DNA of 64,000 nt. Source: Albula goreensis. Lineage: Eukaryota; Chordata; Actinopteri; Albuliformes; Albulidae. Below are positions 57,867 to 64,000 of this stretch, one piece after another. The DNA lies in assembly GCA_022829145.1 (NCBI GenBank), contig CM040762.1, positions 23,554,436 through 23,618,435 on the forward strand, given 5' to 3'. Position numbers and translations under genes: made by a program. The notes beneath the pieces are model-generated. The model did not search any database. It had not been told where the DNA came from and was given only the letters and a program-made list of their open reading frames with translations. The number at the start of each line of letters is the position of its first letter. Within the stretch, counting starts at the first letter, position 1.

Positions 57867-59489
57867 TGCTTGAGAAAAGGCCCCTGAACAAATATAAGAA
57901 TGACACAACCTCAGGTTTTGGAGGAATGGGTAGACCTGGACTGAAGAGTAAAGCTTGACGGTTTTTTTGATACGGATACCAATATAGATTTGGGAGGGGA
58001 AATTTCCACAGACGACTGATATAGCCACCGCTAAAGTGAACTTTTGATGGTCTCAGGTTACAGCATAACTGTGTCACAGCGAATGATTTTGACAGGGTCA
58101 TCTGGCCCTGAATTCATTCTATCAGAAGCATTTGTTTATAAAGTGTGGCACAAATGTTGTTGTTTTTAAGTATCCGTTACTAAATGCTGATGAAATGAAA
58201 AAAGACACGTTAACAGTTACACAATTTGAAATGCTAGTCACAATAATTTGCATTTACCCTCCACTGTACCCTACAGAACAAGATGAAAGAATTTTTGTTT
58301 AATGTAGAGTACTGAACATAGAAAGTGAGTATTTCATAAGGTTCACACACCTTTTTACATGGGATGTTTCTTCTAATAGTTTTTTTTATAGCTGATGTTT
58401 TGGCATATAATATACAGAACAAAACAGGGAAGTTAAATGGCATGACTAACTGAAAATAAGATTATTTTCACTATTTACAGGAAAAAAGAATATACCAGAT
58501 TACTTATGCCAGGTCAACGCATACTTCACATAAATTTACATGTTCTTTATTTAATGGGCTCCACTGTAAAGCACTATGCACATAGTTAATATGTAGGCCT
58601 GAAGCCTTCTTCAGCTTCTCTTAGTGAGGGAAAAGGCACAAACATGAAGCTGGATAAACGCGGTGCCTCACAGTCCTGAGGCTGTTCTATGCGACCCGCC
58701 AAATGAATGAACAGTGATGTCACGTATGATCACGCTGTTCGCACTGTAATCGCTGTGACTAATAGCTTACCAACTTCTTTGTGTGTAGCCTCGCTAATGC
58801 CTGATTTATGCTAAATCTCTGGGGTGCAGAGCTTTATGTTATTGAAATGCCATGTGTAGGATTGGAGCAATCCAGCTATACATGTAAATAAATGATGATA
58901 TTCAACATTTTTGGTTCATAATCCGGATGCAAGAAATGAGGAGAGTTGAACCCCTGAAAAATTCAGATGTTTGACATATCCTTCGATGCTAGGATTATGG
59001 GTGCATTGATGAAGTTCAGCATAAAATATCGTACAAAATAAACAGCCAACAAAATGAGCTATTTTTTATGCTCAAACACATGGAAAAACCATGTTCTTTT
59101 AATCCGAGACAACTGTCTGGGAAAAAAGTTGTTTTTTAAAGCATAATTCTATTTGATCTCAAAAAATAAGAGTTTTAATTGCAAGTCTCTCCTTGCTACA
59201 GCTACCACTGGCAGGTATAATGGAGCCAAGTCTTTTTCTATAATGATTAATAAGATTGAAGAACCCATTGGGAAGAATCTTTGGACCATTAATCTGTGAG
59301 GAACTTTCAAGATCTTTGATGTCCTTAGGTCTACACTTATGTACCATTCTCTACAATTCAGACCACAAGATTTTTTTTGGGCTTCAGTCTGAGGACTGAG
59401 ATTGTCATTGCAAAAAAAGTGATTTAATATTCTTGCTTAAGTGTTTGGGAAGGTCTACCTGTTGCCATGGATGTTGACAAGAGCCCCAG
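57867..59489. other. AT-rich intergenic, no gene seen
   Basis: No coding or repeat feature recognised. Confidence 0.5.
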
Positions 59490-59935
59490 GACCAGCCCCA
59501 AGTGCAGTTCTCCAGCTGAGGGTCTACCCCCTGAGTGGATGCCCTTATCCCCCCTGCGTCTGCCCCCAGACACTCTTAAGTGGAGGCCCTTACCCCTCTG
59601 TGTATCTTACCCCCCTGTGCCTGCACCCAGGGTCTCTTACCCTTCTGTGTTTGTCCCCAGAGTGGAGGCCCTTACCCCCTTGTGTCTGCCCCCAGAGTCT
59701 CTTAACCCCTGTGTCTACCCCAGAGACTCTTAACCCCCTGTGCCTGCCCCCAGAGTCTCTTACCCCTCTGTGTCTAACCCCAGAGTCTCTTAACCCCTGT
59801 GTCTGCCCCCAGAGTCTCTTAACCCCCCTGTGTCTGACCCCAGAGACTCTTAACCCCTGTGTCTGCCCCCAGAGTCTTTTACCCCCTGTGTCTACCCCCA
59901 GAGTCTTTTACCCCCTGTGTCTGCCTCATTGAGGC
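59490..59935 (+). repeat. minisatellite, ~35 bp unit (cccagagtctcttacccc type)
   Basis: About twelve imperfect copies of cccctgtgtctgcccccaga plus gtctcttaacc. It gives an open Pro/Cys/Leu-rich frame of 163 codons that is not a gene. Confidence 0.93.
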
Positions 59936-60859
59936 TGAGAAAGACATGCAGTCAGCTGTGGGTCCCCCACTTGCACCCCAAAAAGGCACGTTTACCAAGG
60001 AAGATCCTTGATGGCCTTCCTCAAAGTGTCATTAAGTTTGTAATTTAAACTTACTGCCCAAGGTATCACATATTCTATCAAATAAATCTAGTAAACAGAA
60101 ACATCTTCATGCTACATCTCGTGATATTTTGTTGTGCCTAATTTGTTGTAAAAGATGTCATAGTTTTAGTAGCTGAAACATAGTAATTCCTACTAACTTA
60201 TAATACTAATTGTGCCTTGCAACTAGGATAGTTTATATTGGACATTTTTGAAGAGAATTGTTAGAAGTATACTATTGTATTACAGGTGTACTGTTTTATA
60301 TTAGCTACATGAATAAAATGGAAAATAGTCTCCCACAAATTAAAAAAAAAAAATGCCACACACTACTTTCCAATACAATTAAGCATTTGTCCTAACATTC
60401 AGGTATTTCACAAGACATTTCAAGGATCGCATTGTATAACACACAAATCATAAGTAGTCCCAGACTTGCTCATTAAAAAAATACATGAAGCAGACTTATT
60501 GAGGACAACAAACCCACTCATTTACATACACAACTGGGAAGACAACGCTTCTCAGTGAGAAACAACACAGAGAATTTTGCTCTTAAAATGTAGCCTTTCT
60601 ACCATCACCCAGGAAAAGATATTTCAATTTGTATTAAGCATAGAATTACTCAAGTTTGTTGTTTATCAAATCAAATGTGATTCCAGTGATAAAACCTCTC
60701 TTCCTTGATTACAGAACTTGTTCAAAATAATCTGTATTAACAGTAATGCAGCACAATCAATGCAGCTTGCCTAAAGGGTGAACATTACACTGTTAAATTA
60801 GCAGCTTAGGCCTGTTCTGACGCTGCACTTACACTGCTGCTTAGGGGCAGCATCGCTGT
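59936..60859. other. AT-rich intergenic, no gene seen
   Basis: Nothing recognised on either strand. Confidence 0.5.
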
Positions 60860-61585
60860 GTGACACTGTCCTATCTGTGTGACACTGTGCTCTCTGTGCG
60901 ACTCTGTCTTGTCTGCAGGACGCACTCTGTCTGTGTGACACTGTACTATCTGTGTGACACTGTCCTGTCTGTGTGACACTGTACAATCTGTGTGACACAG
61001 TTCTGTCTGTGTGACACTGTCCTGCCTGCAGGACGCACTCTGTCAGTGTGACACTGTACAATCTGTGTGACACAGTTCTGTCTGTGTGACACTGTCCTGT
61101 CTGTGTGACACTGTGCTCTCTGTGCGACACTGTCCTGCCTGCAGGACGCACTCTGTCAGTGTGACACTGTCCTGTCTGTGTGACACTGTGCTCTCTGTGC
61201 GACACTGTCCTGCCTGCAGGACGCACTCTGTCAGTGTGACACTGTACTATCTGTGTGACACTGTCCTGTCTGTGTGACACAGTTCCGTCTGTGTGACACT
61301 GTCCTGTCTGCATGTCCCTGTCCTGTCTGTGTGACTCACTCTGTCTGTCTGACATTGTCCTGTCTGTGTGACTTACCCTCTCTGTGTGACACTGTCCTGT
61401 CTGCGTGACTCACCCTGTCTGCTTGACACTGTCTTGTCTGTGTGACTCACCCTCTCTGTGTAACAGTCCTGTTGGAGTTACTTGCCCCCTCTGTGTGACA
61501 CTGTCCTGTCTGTGTAACTCACCCTGTCTGTGTGACACTGTCCTGTCTGTGTGACTCACCCTGTCTGTGTGACACTGTCCTGAAA
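60860..61585 (+). repeat. minisatellite, ~19 bp unit (ctgtctgtgtgacactgtc)
   Basis: About 38 copies of a 19 bp unit with higher-order blocks marked by gcctgcaggacgcactctgt. The right part changes to gtgtgactcaccctgtc units. The 185-codon minus frame is an artefact. Confidence 0.95.
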
Positions 61586-63477
61586 TACAGGCAGCTCCTG
61601 ACATGCATGCGCTGGGAATGAGCATGGTGATAGTGAAAACAGAATCTGTAACGTTCCATTTCATTTACTGAAGCCAATGTTAGTCTAGATAGATAGAATG
61701 AAACTAGATAGATAGATAGATAGATCTGGAAAAACAAATGTAAAGCAGTTTAAACTTAATTAATGAGGCACTGGGCCATTTTGTGCTTCAGCTAGAATGT
61801 GCAACTGTTTCAAAATGGGTACTCATGACTAAAGTTTTATCCTGGCCATTGAAGGTGAAACCAATACCCACTTGTGCGTGCAAACGTCTTCCAGCTATTT
61901 ACAAAACCATGTAGAACATTTTGAACACTGTGTGTAATTTTGAGAGCTTTTTCTGTCTAAACTTCCATCAGTATTTCTTCCAGAACACTCTGTCATTGCA
62001 CCTTCACCTTGCCGAGCCAAAGCACAGAAGAGGGGGACGTTTTTTGGTCCATTGTGAGAATTGACAAGCTGGCTGAAGGCCATTCGGTCCTGGCCAGGCC
62101 GTTTTTACCAGCTCTAACAGACAGAGACAGACTCTTATTGGCTAACAAAATAGCAATTTTGATCAAAATGGTGTCGTGGATGGACCGGGGTAATTTGACT
62201 CGAGCTTTGTCAAGACGACACATCGTTATACAGCAGACCAGCCTCCATCGCACATGAGCACACCTGTTGACCTACGAATCCTTAACCAGTCCAACCACAT
62301 ACGTCTATCCATCTGGCCTCTCTGTGGGTTTCTACATCTTCCCAACGTTTATCCTCGCCACCTTTTTTTTTTTTTTTTTGCTCCTTGCCTGTCCCTCTTA
62401 TGCACTGTGAAATGGAAGCGAACGCTCTGATGCCCAGTTGCCATAGTGACCGGTTCACTCACCATCTTGCATTTCCCCGGCTCTTCGGCAGGGGCTCCTA
62501 CCATCCAGAGGCCTGTCTCGTGGTGCCCGTTTCTGGGCAGCTCCATCACTCCACACTGAGGATATGGGGCCTGGTGCATCTCCCGCGCATGCTAGACAGG
62601 AGATGGAGCTGCACGATCAACAGAAGAAAGACCCTCGAATCAGCAAGCATCACCAAGTCCTCAAAAACACTTACACCCTTTAGCACGGCTGCCTTCGCCA
62701 TAATCACTTTTAAGATTTTCTTGTCACAATTATTTATTGTCACGATGATGCACAATATTTTTATGCTAAGAGAAGAGGCTCGGGGGCGGGATGTGGGAGA
62801 CCGAATGGCCACATACTTCCCTGACCTCGGCGCTAATTAGTGCTAAATGTCACTCTCTCCTCCAGAATGAAAAGCCAGTCTGGGGTGTCAGATAGATACG
62901 GTTCCCCATTTATTTACAGGGGGATTAAAAGTCAAGCTCCAGCATGTCATTAAGAATTAAGAGGTGCTGTATCAGAGTATGGAAAGAGCAACTTGTCAGC
63001 CTGAACCGGTTCTTGAGCTAGTGAACCTCAAAGAAACCCCGATGCAGCCGAATCCCAATAAGAATGAATCAGGACTCTCTCAACATAAAATGTTTTACAT
63101 TATGATTTATTTACTTATATATTTCCAGGATAAGAACCCTTGAGATATACCTGGGGTCCTGACAAAAAATATGGATACAACACAATATGCAACAAATAAC
63201 TGACATGGTTAGTTACAATTAGACTAATTATAAAAGGAGAAAAACAAACACACACTCATGCACCATGCACACACCACGAAATATAGACACCCATACCCGT
63301 GTTATAACAACAGTAAATAGTGACAGTTAACAGGAGCAGTCTGTAGTGAGGTGAGTAATAAGAGCATTTTTAAATGAGCCTAACTACTGCAGAGATTTCA
63401 GAGAAGTTGGAAGATTGTTGCAGTCTCTAGGAGCCTAATAATTAAATGCTTTTTTTTTTTTTTCCTATTTCCAGAAA
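61586..63477. other. intergenic with candidate conserved non-coding patches
   Basis: Includes a (TAGA)n run at 61693-61725 and a T run at 62364-62380. Two patches look like regulatory elements: 62040-62240 and 62670-62870 (gacctcggcgctaattagtg and ttgtcacaattatttattgt motifs). An X-box-like gttgccatagtgac lies at 62437-62450. No gene. Confidence 0.4.
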
Positions 63478-64000
63478 ATACACTCAACAATGCACAACAA
63501 ACTCACATTATCACATGCTCTACACTCAACAATGCACAACAAACCCACACTATACAACAAACCTACACTGTCACGCACAACACACTCAGCAATGTGCAAC
63601 AAACCCACACTATCACATACTCTACACTCAGCAATGCACAGCAAACCCACACTGTACAACAAACCCACACTATCACATACTCTACACTCAGCAATGCACT
63701 ACAAACCCACACTAACACATACTCTACACTCTGCAATGCACAACAAACCCACATTAACACATACTCTACACTCAACAATGCACAACAAACCCACACTATC
63801 ACATACAACACACTCAGCAATGCACAACAAACCCACACTATCACATACAACACACTCAGCAATGCACAACAAACCCACATTATTACATACAACACACTCA
63901 GCAATGCACAACAAACCCACACTATACAACAAACCCACACTATCATAAACAACACACTCAGCAATGCACAACAAACCCACACTATACAACAAACCCACAC
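63478..64000 (+). repeat. minisatellite, ~42 bp unit, runs off the window
   Basis: About a dozen copies of acactcagcaatgcacaaca plus aacccacactatcacataca with an inserted variant actatacaacaaacccac. The array continues past the right edge. Open frames on both strands are artefacts. Confidence 0.95.

Noticed and set aside
59441-61355. Frames of 163 and 185 codons at 59441-59932 and 60798-61355
   Set aside because: Entirely tandem repeat translations with no non-repeat start or domain.

Overview
The window is vertebrate nuclear DNA, most likely from a ray-finned fish. The evidence is short introns, long CA repeats, many minisatellites, a hAT element of a type common in teleosts, a tRNA-derived SINE and a BEL/Pao LTR element. 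The exact lineage cannot be settled from this sequence. Only two host protein-coding genes can be supported.

At the left edge (124-7084, + strand) lie the last nine coding exons of a myosin-binding protein C gene. They encode domains C7 (FnIII), C8 (Ig), C9 (FnIII) and C10 (Ig) and a short tail. I call it mybpc2 (fast skeletal type), partly because its convergent neighbour is lrrc4b, and MYBPC2 and LRRC4B are close neighbours on human 19q13.33. The lrrc4b gene (netrin-G ligand 3, synaptic adhesion) lies at 45723-50323 on the - strand in two coding exons. It runs from signal peptide to the C-terminal PDZ-binding ETQI, but the large exon carries a one-base frameshift near 47279-47286.

The roughly 38 kb between the two genes contains no host gene I can recognise. 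It is made of transposons, tandem repeats and patches that look like conserved non-coding sequence. From left to right it holds: a ~180 bp tandem array (9660-11620) interrupted by a Tigger-like MITE; a young BEL/Pao LTR retrotransposon (13712-19606, - strand) with near-identical ~505 bp LTRs and a 5 bp target duplication; a hAT MITE (23055-23430); a 1.2 kb GT-rich minisatellite (28030-29210); a cluster of RFX X-box motifs (29985-33525); several minisatellites; and a MER2-like Tigger element (40154-40626). Right of lrrc4b (50324-64000) there is again no recognisable gene, only a SINE, more minisatellites, a Tigger end and candidate regulatory patches.

The most unusual object is inside the BEL/Pao element. 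Most of pol has been replaced by about 1.07 kb of host-derived, intron-less sequence from RSF1 (remodeling and spacing factor 1), including its PHD finger. Gag, zinc knuckle and protease lie on one side and the C-terminal pol domain on the other. This looks like capture of a cellular mRNA by an LTR retrotransposon, followed by mobilisation in trans. A second theme is a set of five pogo/Tigger-type elements that closely resemble families known from mammals (MER2, Tigger), which is unexpected in a fish.
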